Below are positions 53,298 to 62,773 of a stretch of 64,000 nt of DNA, in pieces (position 1 is the stretch's first letter; each line of letters starts with the position of its first letter). A model generated the notes under the pieces. The model did no database searches. It saw only the letters and a program-made list of their open reading frames with translations, and was not told the DNA's origin. The translations under genes and the position numbers were made by a program. This DNA comes from Bradyrhizobium sp. B097 (lineage in GTDB: Bacteria; Pseudomonadota; Alphaproteobacteria; Rhizobiales; Xanthobacteraceae): positions 2,166,501 through 2,230,500 of the forward strand of contig NZ_CP152412.1 of the NCBI RefSeq assembly GCF_038957035.1, read 5' to 3'.

Positions 53298-54479
53298 GTG
53301 AGTATGTTCCTGCAGTTCTTCACATCGCTGCGCGACGCCCAGGTCCCCGTGACGCTACGGGAATATTTGACCTTGATGGAAGCGCTTGACGCCGATCTCG
53401 CCGAACAGACCGTCGAGAACTTCTACTATTTGTCGCGCGCCGCCCTGGTGAAGGACGAGCGCAATCTCGACAAGTTCGACCGCGTGTTCGGCACCGTGTT
53501 CAAGGGGCTCGAGAGCCTGCTCGACGCCATGGGCAAGGCAGAGATCCCCGAGGAGTGGCTGAAGAAGCTCGCCGAGAAATATCTCACCGAGGAAGAGAAG
53601 AAGCAGATCGAGGCCATGGGCTGGGACAAGCTCATGGAGACCTTGAAGAAGCGGCTCGAGGAACAGAAGGGCCGTCACCAGGGCGGCAGCAAGTGGATCG
53701 GCACCGCCGGCACCTCGCCGTTCGGCGCCCACGGCTATAATCCCGAGGGCGTGCGGATCGGGCAGGAGAAGAACCGCAACAACCGCGCCGTGAAAGTGTG
53801 GGACAAGCGCGAGTTCAAGGATCTCGACGGCAATGTCGAGCTCGGCATCCGCAACATCAAGGTCGCGCTGCGGCGGCTGCGCAAGTTTGCGCGCACCGGC
53901 GCGCCCGACGAGCTCGACCTCGACACCACGATCAAGGAGACCGCCAACCACGGCTATCTTGACGTGCACATGCGGCCCGAGCGGCGCAACGCGGTCAAGG
54001 TGCTGGTGTTCTTCGATATCGGCGGCTCGATGGATTCGCATATCGAGCAGGTCGAGGAACTGTTCTCGGCCGCCAAGAGCGAATTCAAGCACATGGAATA
54101 TTTCTACTTCCACAACTGCCTCTATGAGGGCGTCTGGAAGCAGAACAAGCGGCGCTTCACCGATCGCACGCCGACCTGGGACGTGCTGCACAAGTATCCG
54201 CACGACTACAAGGTGGTGTTCGTCGGCGACGCCTCGATGTCGCCCTACGAGATCATGGTTCCCGGCGGCTCGGTCGAGCATGTCAACGAGGAGGCCGGCT
54301 CGGTCTGGCTCGACCGCATCACCCGTACCTATCCTCACGCGGTGTGGCTCAATCCGGTGGCGCAGAAGCACTGGGACTATTCGGAATCGACCACCATCAT
54401 CCGCCGCCTGTTCTCCGAGCGCATGTATCCGATCACGATCGAAGGTCTGGAGAACGCGATGCGGGAGCTGGTGCGGTAA
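53298..54479 (+). CDS. VWA-domain protein (CoxE-like)
   Basis: 393 residues. N-terminal region of about 200 residues is helical with many charged residues (EEEKKQIEAMGWDKLMETLKKR). The VWA fold starts at about 230: the MIDAS site reads FFDIGGSMDSHIEQV, so the DxSxS motif has Gly in the second conserved position, and VVFVGDASMSPYEI holds the third metal residue. Such proteins are partners of MoxR ATPases. The start may be GTG 53298 or ATG 53304. A rhodanese gene follows 55 bp later. Confidence 0.9.
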   Translation: MSMFLQFFTSLRDAQVPVTLREYLTLMEALDADLAEQTVENFYYLSRAALVKDERNLDKFDRVFGTVFKGLESLLDAMGKAEIPEEWLKKLAEKYLTEEEKKQIEAMGWDKLMETLKKRLEEQKGRHQGGSKWIGTAGTSPFGAHGYNPEGVRIGQEKNRNNRAVKVWDKREFKDLDGNVELGIRNIKVALRRLRKFARTGAPDELDLDTTIKETANHGYLDVHMRPERRNAVKVLVFFDIGGSMDSHIEQVEELFSAAKSEFKHMEYFYFHNCLYEGVWKQNKRRFTDRTPTWDVLHKYPHDYKVVFVGDASMSPYEIMVPGGSVEHVNEEAGSVWLDRITRTYPHAVWLNPVAQKHWDYSESTTIIRRLFSERMYPITIEGLENAMRELVR

Positions 54480-54534
54480 CCGCACAAGGCGTCGCGTGCC
54501 GCCGGGCGCGCCAACAACATCCAGGGAGAGCCCC

Positions 54535-54948
54535 ATGCCCCAGAACATCCACCGCGGCATCAAGGTGATGATCGACGAGGCCAATGCCGAGATCGAGACC
54601 ATCAGCGCAGCCGACGCGATCACGCTGATCGGCAAGAATGACGTCGTGATCGTCGACATCCGCGATCCCCGCGAGATCGAGCGCGACGGCAAGATCCCCG
54701 GTGCGTTCTCCTGCACCCGCGGCATGCTGGAGTTCTGGATCGATCCGAACAGCCCCTACGCCAAGCCGATTTTCCAGGAAGACAAGAAGTTCATCTTCCA
54801 TTGCGCCGGTGGCCTGCGCTCGGCGCTTGCCGCCAAGACCGCCAAGGACATGGGCCTGAAGCCGGTCGCGCATATGGGCGGCGGCTTTGCCGCCTGGCGC
54901 GAGGCCGGCGGTCCGATCGAGGCGTGGGAGCCGAAGAAGAAGGGCTGA
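54535..54948 (+). CDS. Rhodanese-domain protein
   Basis: 137 residues from ATG 54535 with AGGGAGAG upstream. Single rhodanese domain: NDVVIVDIRDPREIERDGKI and the active site FHCAGGLRSALAA, with the catalytic Cys in CAGGLR at about residue 87, and the GGFAAWREAGGP end. It moves sulfane sulfur or acts in redox control. Located after the VWA gene on the same strand. Confidence 0.93.
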   Translation: MPQNIHRGIKVMIDEANAEIETISAADAITLIGKNDVVIVDIRDPREIERDGKIPGAFSCTRGMLEFWIDPNSPYAKPIFQEDKKFIFHCAGGLRSALAAKTAKDMGLKPVAHMGGGFAAWREAGGPIEAWEPKKKG

Positions 54949-54960
54949 GCCAAGATGTCA

Positions 54961-55095
54961 CACGCGGGCTTGCCGCCTTCGCTAAGAAGCTTCGGCGGCC
55001 ACTTCACCGAGAGCCCGGCGAAGCCTTTTGCGTAGCCGGGACCCGCGTGTCCATCGTTTCGAAGCAAGATGGATTGCCGGATCAAGTCCGGCAAT
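54961..55095. repeat. Intergenic inverted repeats before sseA
   Basis: Long-range arms CACGCGGG (54961-54968) and CCCGCGTG (55042-55049), and a compact palindrome ATTGCCGGA-TCAAG-TCCGGCAAT (55073-55095). The compact one ends 21 bp before the sseA ATG. They do not belong to families A-F. Confidence 0.7.
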
Positions 55096-55116
55096 GACGA
55101 TGGAGAGACACGTAAG

Positions 55117-55974
55117 ATGACCACCACCGACGATCCGCTCGTTTCGACCGAATGGCTGGCCGCGCATCTCGGCGATGCCAACGTCAAGGTGCTTGACGCG
55201 ACCTTCAAGCTGCCCGGCGTGCTGCCGCTGCCGAAGGACGATTATCTCGCCGCGCATCTGCCCGGCGCAGTGTTCTTCGACGTCGATGCGGTGTCCGATC
55301 ACTCCAATCCGCTGCCGCACATGTTTCCGAGCGCCGAGCAGTTCGGCCGCGACATCGGCGGGCTCGGCGTCAGCAATGCCGACACCGTCGTGATCTATGA
55401 CGCCGGCGGCTGGGTCGCGGCGCCGCGCGCCTGGTGGATGTTCCTGTCTTATGGCCATCGAAACGTGCGGATTCTCAACGGCGGCCTGAAGAAGTGGCGC
55501 GCCGAGGGCAGGGCGGTCGAGAGCGGCGAGGTGAAGCCGGAGCCTGCAACGTTCAAGGCGAGCTATGATCCGAAGCGCGTGCGCAGCGTCGAGCAGATGA
55601 TCGCCAATGTCGAAAGCCGTGCCGAGCAGGTGATCGATGCGCGCGCCGCCGATCGCTTCGAGGGCCGCGCGCCGGAGCCGCGGCCGGGCATTCGCGCGGG
55701 CCACATCCCGGGCGCCCGCAATGTGCCCTACAACCAGCTGTTCGATGCTGCGACCGGCGAGATGAAGCCGCTCGACGATCTGCGCAAGTCGTTCAGTGGT
55801 GCCGGCGTCAAGCTCGACGCGCCTGTTGTCACGAGCTGTGGCTCCGGCGTCTCGGCCGGCGTGCTGACGCTCGCGCTCTACCGGCTCGGCGTCACCGAGA
55901 GCGCGCTCTATGACGGCTCATGGTCGGAATGGGGACAGGCGAGCGGCCCGCCGATCGCGACCGGACCGGCCTGA
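55117..55974 (+). CDS. sseA: 3-mercaptopyruvate sulfurtransferase
   Basis: 285 residues from ATG 55117. Two rhodanese domains: an inactive first (DDYLAAHLPGAVFFDVDAV, VVIYDAGG) and an active second with the catalytic loop SCGSGVSAG (Cys about residue 236), the CGSGVxA pattern of mercaptopyruvate sulfurtransferases. It transfers sulfur from 3-mercaptopyruvate to thiols or cyanide. Located after a second sulfurtransferase gene on the same strand, so both may serve sulfur transfer. Confidence 0.94.
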   Translation: MTTTDDPLVSTEWLAAHLGDANVKVLDATFKLPGVLPLPKDDYLAAHLPGAVFFDVDAVSDHSNPLPHMFPSAEQFGRDIGGLGVSNADTVVIYDAGGWVAAPRAWWMFLSYGHRNVRILNGGLKKWRAEGRAVESGEVKPEPATFKASYDPKRVRSVEQMIANVESRAEQVIDARAADRFEGRAPEPRPGIRAGHIPGARNVPYNQLFDAATGEMKPLDDLRKSFSGAGVKLDAPVVTSCGSGVSAGVLTLALYRLGVTESALYDGSWSEWGQASGPPIATGPA

Positions 55975-55984
55975 GAAATACCTT

Positions 55985-56821
55985 CTAGCGCCGGGTGAGC
56001 GGCACCAGGGTGGGGTTGCCGAACGGGTCGAGCTGAACGGCCTGCCGCACCGGTGGTGCGCGGACGATCCGCCGGCGCTCCTTGCGATGGGTCGGCTTGC
56101 TGGTCGCGTTGCGCTCCGGCTTCTTGGCATCGGCGGCTTTCGGCGTCGCCGGCGTTTCGACGACAACTTCGGGTCCGCCCAGCGTTGCGATCCTGGTCGC
56201 GGCTGCGATCGCCTCGGGTGATGGCAGCGCTGCTGGCTCTGGCATAGCCATCGCGGGGGCCGGTGCTGCGAGCGCGGGCTCGCCGGGTGTGGCAGGCGGG
56301 TCGGCCACCGCGGCGACCTTGTCGTCGGTTGGCATCGGTGCCGCCTCAGTGGAAACCGGTGCGGGCTGCGATGCGGGCGAGGGATCCACGGCCGGAAGCT
56401 GCGGAGCGACCTCAGCGGACTGCGCTGGTGCAGGCGTTTCGACCGTCTGGGCTTCCAGCTTCGACGGGGCGGGCGGTGCGTCATCCGCCGTCACCGCGGC
56501 GAGCTTCGCCGGCTCGGTCGGAGGCGCGGTTTCGGCAGGAGCAGCCGGCTCGGAGGCAGCAACTGGCTCTGAGGGTGTCGCGGGCACCGGGCTGTCGGCC
56601 ACCGCCTTGTCTGCGGCTGATGGCTCGACCCGCACCATGGCAAGCACCGGCGAGGCCTCGGGCTGCTGCGCGAATTGCGGCTCGGGCGGGGCCCGGCGGG
56701 CCGGAATGCTGGCGAATTCCTCATGCGCCGCGCGAAACAGCGCGGCTGCCCCTAACCCGAACACCAGAAGCGACGTCGCCAGCACGATCGCGGCGAACAA
56801 GAAACGAAGGCCGGGGAGCAT
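55985..56821 (-). CDS. Membrane-anchored Ala/Pro-rich protein of unknown function
   Basis: 278 residues. One membrane segment at about 6-30 (RFLFAAIVLATSLLVFGLG), then about 210 residues dominated by Ala, Pro, Glu and Ser, and a basic end with ATSKPTHRKERRRIVRAPP. A low-complexity, probably unstructured periplasmic linker with a basic tail that may bind nucleic acid, lipid or peptidoglycan. No known domain. The start at ATG 56821 is chosen because the membrane segment follows directly. Confidence 0.6.
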   Translation of the reverse strand: MLPGLRFLFAAIVLATSLLVFGLGAAALFRAAHEEFASIPARRAPPEPQFAQQPEASPVLAMVRVEPSAADKAVADSPVPATPSEPVAASEPAAPAETAPPTEPAKLAAVTADDAPPAPSKLEAQTVETPAPAQSAEVAPQLPAVDPSPASQPAPVSTEAAPMPTDDKVAAVADPPATPGEPALAAPAPAMAMPEPAALPSPEAIAAATRIATLGGPEVVVETPATPKAADAKKPERNATSKPTHRKERRRIVRAPPVRQAVQLDPFGNPTLVPLTRR

Positions 56822-57149
56822 GGGCGCGGGTTCCCCCTTCTGCGGGAGGGTCTTTGATGTCCAGGGAACGCGGTGACCACACAAGAAAGCCGGCGTCGCG
56901 AGCGCGAATCAGGCCGATTCGAAGATATCGCAACCCTCGAAGACTGTTTGTTACAAAATGCGGGTGATTGATGACTTTGGGCAGGTGGACAAACATTCCC
57001 GACCCATGAGACATCTTTACCGCAGCGTTGACGGCACATCACAAAAGCCCGAAATGGCCCGGATTTCGCGGATTTGTCTTGAATGCGCCGCTATCTTCCT
57101 GCATTGGGCCGTTAACAGTCCGGTGTGGCTTGGGGACTATAATAGAGCA
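56822..57149. other. Divergent intergenic region before the L,D-transpeptidase
   Basis: 328 bp. The only strong signal is a perfect -10 hexamer TATAAT at 57138-57143. No clear -35 at the expected distance; TTAACA is at 57112-57117, 20 bases upstream. Otherwise I see no gene or repeat family here. Confidence 0.6.
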
Positions 57150-57150
57150 A
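57138..57150 (+). promoter_or_regulatory. -10 element, possible leaderless mRNA start
   Basis: TATAAT at 57138-57143 lies six bases before the ATG at 57150, so the predicted transcription start coincides with the start codon. No Shine-Dalgarno is present in the intervening bases. Confidence 0.55.
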
Positions 57151-58304
57151 TGATGATCAACCGCATTCTGACGATTTGCGCTGCCGCGGCTCTCGGCGTG
57201 GCGGGAACCTCGCTTGCGCGTGCGCAGCAGAGCTATCCGGCTCCCCAGGGCCCGGTCTATTCGGCCGCGCCGCAGCCCTACTCGCAGGGCAACATGCCGG
57301 ATTTCGACTCGCTCGACGATGAAGACGCGCCGCGCAATTCGGCCGCGCTGCCGCCGCCCGGCCCGGTGATGTCGCCGGATGACCCGCGCTACGGCCGCCC
57401 GATGAATTCCCAGCCCGTCTACTCCGACCGTGGTGCGCCATCCGGTCCGGTGATGTCGCCCGATGATCCGCGCTATGGCCGGCCGATGGGGCCGCCGCCG
57501 GTGATCTATGGCGATCGCCCGGGCGCACAGCAAGCCAATCGCGACAATGGCGTTCCGGCCGCAGGCGTATCCTACGGCGACGACCGCGGCGGCATGCGTC
57601 CGCCCGAGGGCGTGACCGGAGCGGTGCCGCAGCAGCAGGCGCCGGTCGATGCCAATGGCAAGCCGCTGCAGATCGCGGCGCTGCCGGCGGACGAGCAGCC
57701 GGAAGATGGCCCGGCGCAACTGGCCCCGAATCTGCGGCGCCAGGAAGTGGCGTTCGCGACCAAAGAGCCGGCCGGCACGATCGTTGTCGATACGCCGAAT
57801 ACCTACCTCTATTACATCCTGGGCAATGGCCGGGCGATCCGTTACGGCGTCCGTGTCGGGCGCGACGGCTTCACCTGGACCGGGGTGCAGAAGATCACCC
57901 GTAAGGCCGAGTGGCCGGATTGGCATCCGCCGACGGAGATGATCGAACGTCAGCCCTATCTACCGCGCTTCATGGCTGGCGGACCGGGCAACCCGCTCGG
58001 CGCCCGCGCGATGTATCTCGGCTCGACCGTGTACCGTATTCACGGCACCAACCAGCCGTCGACCATCGGCAAGTTCGTCTCGTCGGGTTGCATCGGAATG
58101 CTGAACGAGGACGTCTCGGACCTGTTTGAACGCACCAAGGTCGGCACCCGCGTGGTCGTGCTGCCCGGCGGCGCAGCCCCGGGCACAACGACGGCTTCCG
58201 CCGCGCCGCCGCCCAACCCGATGGCCCCCGCTCAGGCCGCGCCGCTGCCCGGCACGCAGCCGACCTCGGTCCAGCCGCTGCCCGCGCCGGTCACGGTGCG
58301 CTAA
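57150..58304 (+). CDS. L,D-transpeptidase (YkuD domain)
   Basis: 384 residues from ATG 57150. Signal peptide to Ala25 (SLARA|QQ). Residues 71-85 and 99-113 are two identical copies of GPVMSPDDPRYGRPM separated by 13 residues, in a Pro/Gly-rich linker. The YkuD catalytic domain is at about 205-345 with HGTNQPSTIGKFVSSGCIGM holding the catalytic Cys. It makes or modifies 3-3 cross-links in peptidoglycan. The C-terminal tail of about 40 residues is Ala/Pro-rich. Confidence 0.92.
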   Translation: MMINRILTICAAAALGVAGTSLARAQQSYPAPQGPVYSAAPQPYSQGNMPDFDSLDDEDAPRNSAALPPPGPVMSPDDPRYGRPMNSQPVYSDRGAPSGPVMSPDDPRYGRPMGPPPVIYGDRPGAQQANRDNGVPAAGVSYGDDRGGMRPPEGVTGAVPQQQAPVDANGKPLQIAALPADEQPEDGPAQLAPNLRRQEVAFATKEPAGTIVVDTPNTYLYYILGNGRAIRYGVRVGRDGFTWTGVQKITRKAEWPDWHPPTEMIERQPYLPRFMAGGPGNPLGARAMYLGSTVYRIHGTNQPSTIGKFVSSGCIGMLNEDVSDLFERTKVGTRVVVLPGGAAPGTTTASAAPPPNPMAPAQAAPLPGTQPTSVQPLPAPVTVR

Positions 58305-58327
58305 GCCAACCGGCAAATTGATCATTG

Positions 58328-58357
58328 AAAAAGGCGCGCGAACGGCGCGCCTTTTTT
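58328..58357. terminator. Bidirectional terminator
   Basis: AAAAAGGCGCGC-GAAC-GGCGCGCCTTTTTT, with GGCGCGC pairing with GCGCGCC, between convergent L,D-transpeptidase and 2-hydroxyacid dehydrogenase genes. A-run and T-run on both sides serve both strands. Confidence 0.92.
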
Positions 58358-58378
58358 GTTGCCGGAAATGTCCGATGC

Positions 58379-59341
58379 TCAGGCCAAACGCCGCGGCGGC
58401 TCGCTGCCATTGGTGAAGTCGTCGATGCACGCGACCATCTGCTGATAATGCGCCTGCAGGCTCTCGCGCGTCGCGTAGCCGAGATGCGGCGTGATCACGA
58501 CGTTGTCGAGCTTGCGGAGCGGGTGATCGATCGGCAGTGGCTCGACCGAGAACACGTCGATGCCGGCGCCGGCGATCTTCTTCTCGCGCAGCGCGACCAG
58601 CAGGGCGCCCTCGTCGACGATCGGCCCGCGCGCGGTGTTGACGAGATAGGCTGACGGCTTCATGCGGGCGAGATCGGCGGCGCCGACCAGTCCGCGCGAG
58701 CGCGGGCTCAGCACGACATGGATGGTGATGATGTCCGAGGTCGCGAACAGCTCGTCCTTGCTGGCGTAGCCGACGCCCGCCTCCTTGCACTTCTCCGGCG
58801 TCAAATTGGGACTCCAGGCAATCACGTTCATGCCGAAAACCTTGGCCATGCCGGCGACCTTGCTGCCGAGCTTGCCGAGGCCGATGACGCCGAGCGTCTT
58901 GCCCTCGATCTCGGTGCCGGCAAAGCTCTGCCAGGCCTCGCCGGCGTGCATCCGCGCATTCTCGCGGCCGATGCCGCGGGTCAGTTCCAGGATCAGGCCC
59001 ATGGTCAGGGGCGCGGTGGGATCGCGGCTATACTGGGTGCCGCACAGCACCACCTTGCGGTCCTTGGCGGCCTCCATGTCGATCGCGGCGTTGCGCATAC
59101 CCGACGTGATCAGAAGCTTCAGCTTGGGCAAGGCGTCGAGCAGGCTGCGCGGGAACGGTGTGCGCTCGCGCATCGCGCAGATGATCTCGAAATCCTTCAG
59201 CTTGGCTGCTGCATCCGCCTCGCTCGTGAACGGCTTGTCGAACACGACAGCCTCGACGCGATCCTCGATTGCCGGCCAGTCGGCCAGCGAAAGCGCGATA
59301 TCGAAATAGTCGTCGAGGATTGCACAGCGCAGCCGCGTCAT
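58379..59341 (-). CDS. D-2-hydroxyacid dehydrogenase (NAD-dependent)
   Basis: 320 residues. NAD-binding GVIGLGKLGSKVAGMAKVFGM (about residue 153), then NTARGPIVDEGAL (about 235) with the active-site Arg, and the C-terminal Glu and His in DVFSVEPLPIDHPL and TPHLGYATRE. It is of the D-3-phosphoglycerate/glyoxylate-type group and reduces an alpha-keto acid; the substrate is unknown. It stands alone. Confidence 0.92.
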   Translation of the reverse strand: MTRLRCAILDDYFDIALSLADWPAIEDRVEAVVFDKPFTSEADAAAKLKDFEIICAMRERTPFPRSLLDALPKLKLLITSGMRNAAIDMEAAKDRKVVLCGTQYSRDPTAPLTMGLILELTRGIGRENARMHAGEAWQSFAGTEIEGKTLGVIGLGKLGSKVAGMAKVFGMNVIAWSPNLTPEKCKEAGVGYASKDELFATSDIITIHVVLSPRSRGLVGAADLARMKPSAYLVNTARGPIVDEGALLVALREKKIAGAGIDVFSVEPLPIDHPLRKLDNVVITPHLGYATRESLQAHYQQMVACIDDFTNGSEPPRRLA

Positions 59342-59485
59342 CGGAAAGGTCCATTCAGGGTGAGGACGACGGCGGGAGATCGACCGTCGGGATGCCCGTC
59401 ATGGTCGCGCGCAATCGGCAGGCGCGCAAGCGGCCGCGGTTTCAAAATGCGGCGATTGCCGAAGTGATGGTGGCGGATTGTGCGG

Positions 59486-59503
59486 TATAATGGCGTAAAC
59501 GCC
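59486..59503 (+). promoter_or_regulatory. Promoter with adjoining palindrome
   Basis: TATAAT (59486-59491) followed at once by GGCGTAAACGCC (59492-59503), a GGCGT/ACGCC inverted repeat, with a third GGCGTT at 59511-59516. Located just upstream of the small CPCC gene. A -35 was not found. Confidence 0.45.
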
Positions 59504-59534
59504 AATTAGTGGCGTTGATGGAGATTTAGGTGCC

Positions 59535-59798
59535 GTGACCCATTTTTGCCCCGCGTGTGGCTATGGCCTCGACTTTTCTCCATGGGATGGGACGTTGTCA
59601 TCACACGAGATTTGTCCTTGCTGCGGGATTCATTTTGGCTACGACGACGTAGCCGGCGGCGATTTGGCTAAGCGTCGGTCGGTCTATGAGCGATGGCGCG
59701 CAGACTGGATTGGGGCCGGCATGAGTTGGTTTAGCAAGGGACACGCGCCAACTGCAGATTGGGACCCGCACGAACAGTTGAAACACTTTGGCCCGTAA
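59535..59798 (+). CDS. Small CPCC-type cysteine-rich protein
   Basis: 87 residues from GTG 59535, with AGG four bases upstream. Two cysteine clusters, FCPACGYGL and ICPCCGIHFGYDD, make a probable zinc ribbon; the rest carries RSVYERWRADWIGAGMSW. The pattern resembles the cysteine-rich CPCC family, whose function is unknown. Its GC content is visibly lower than its neighbours', which suggests acquisition. It has its own TATAAT promoter. Confidence 0.7.
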   Translation: MTHFCPACGYGLDFSPWDGTLSSHEICPCCGIHFGYDDVAGGDLAKRRSVYERWRADWIGAGMSWFSKGHAPTADWDPHEQLKHFGP

Positions 59799-59804
59799 GG
59801 GCCG

Positions 59805-60071
59805 TCAATCGCGTGGCGTTTGCGCCATCATCGGCGATTTGCGTGCCTTCGCGGTGCGGATATCGGCGAGCATCGATCGGACCGCGGGCGACAGCGCCAT
59901 CTGCTTGGCACGGCAGGCCGGGCCCGGGCCGCGCATATAGTGCAGTTCCGGCCGGTAGGGATTGAAAGCCTTGGCGACGAAGGCCCGCCAGAAGGTGCGG
60001 AGTTCGGCGAACAGCGTCGCCTCGCGTTTGGTCGTCGGGCGCGAAAGAGGTGCTGAAATGATGGTAGCCAT
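59805..60071 (-). CDS. Small hypothetical protein, Arg/Lys-rich
   Basis: 88 residues, start MATIISAPLSRPTTKREATL, with AFVAKAFNPYRPELHYMRGPGPACRAKQMALSP. No recognised family and no membrane segment; the composition is basic. The codon pattern looks coding, and ATG 60071 follows a sequence without a good Shine-Dalgarno. It is convergent with the CPCC gene. Existence is plausible but not proven. Confidence 0.45.
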   Translation of the reverse strand: MATIISAPLSRPTTKREATLFAELRTFWRAFVAKAFNPYRPELHYMRGPGPACRAKQMALSPAVRSMLADIRTAKARKSPMMAQTPRD

Positions 60072-60341
60072 GACGTGGCCTCAACTGTTTGTCGCGGTTC
60101 TGCCGCGAAAATCGCCGTTTTCGGCGTTGAGAACGAGTTTTGGCCTGATTTATTAAAAGATAGTTTCAATTGTCGTGATTCGGCGCGCACATGGTGTCGA
60201 ACCCGTAATCACCCGTGGCGAATGGACGGAACGTGGTGAACGGATGGAAAACGACCGCCCCACGGTTGCGCTTTAGGGGGCCGGCCGTTACATCGGCCAC
60301 AGCAAAATTTCCACAAATCGGATCAATTCCAGGGACAGCGG

Positions 60342-61991
<1,650 letters not shown>

Positions 61992-62158
61992 TCGGTTGAG
62001 GTGGTCGAGCGCGGCTATCGCGCCGCGTTCGACCACTCACTCGTTTTGCAGGATCGTGACGGCATCGCGGCGCAATCTGCGGCCAGTTGTCGCTTTTCAA
62101 CTGCGCGGGATTGCGTAGATAGAGCGCTCCGCAATTTCAATTCCGCGAGCACCCCAAC

Positions 62159-62743
62159 ATGTCCGCACTATCAGACGCGCCCGCCCGCTCGAAGGGCCGG
62201 CCGCTGCGTCCCGTTCCCATGCTGATCTTCGGATCGCGCTGGCTGCAATTGCCGCTCTATGTCGGCCTGATCATCGCCCAGGGCGTTTATGTCGTGCTGT
62301 TCCTGAAGGAGCTGTGGCACCTGTTCGCCCATGCCTTCGATTTCAGCGAGCAGCAGATCATGCTGGCCGTGCTCGGCCTGATCGACGTCGTGATGATCTC
62401 GAACCTCCTGGTGATGGTGATCGTCGGCGGCTACGAGACCTTCGTGTCGCGCCTCAATCTGCAGGGACATCCGGACGAGCCGGAATGGCTCAGCCACGTC
62501 AATGCCAGCGTGCTGAAGATCAAGCTGGCGATGGCGATCATCGGCATCTCCTCGATCCACTTGCTGCGCACCTTCATCGAGGCCGGCGCGCTGTCGTCCG
62601 GCAAGGGCAATTACACCGAGACCGGCGTGATGTGGCAGACCATCATCCACTGCGTCTTTATCCTGTCGGCGATCGGCATCGCCATCGTCGACAAGCTGTC
62701 GAACGACTCGATCGAGGGCGCCAAGCAGCAGGGTGGGCACTAG
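62159..62743 (+). CDS. UPF0114/YqhA-family membrane protein
   Basis: 194 residues with four membrane segments (about 32-52, 70-90, 125-145, 160-180): [66 protein letters not shown]. The motif FVSRL and IDVVMISNL are family-typical. No established function. It lies 167 bp after ettA on the same strand. Confidence 0.92.
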   Translation: MSALSDAPARSKGRPLRPVPMLIFGSRWLQLPLYVGLIIAQGVYVVLFLKELWHLFAHAFDFSEQQIMLAVLGLIDVVMISNLLVMVIVGGYETFVSRLNLQGHPDEPEWLSHVNASVLKIKLAMAIIGISSIHLLRTFIEAGALSSGKGNYTETGVMWQTIIHCVFILSAIGIAIVDKLSNDSIEGAKQQGGH

Positions 62744-62773
62744 CCGGGACAACGACTAATGGCCGGCGCGGCG

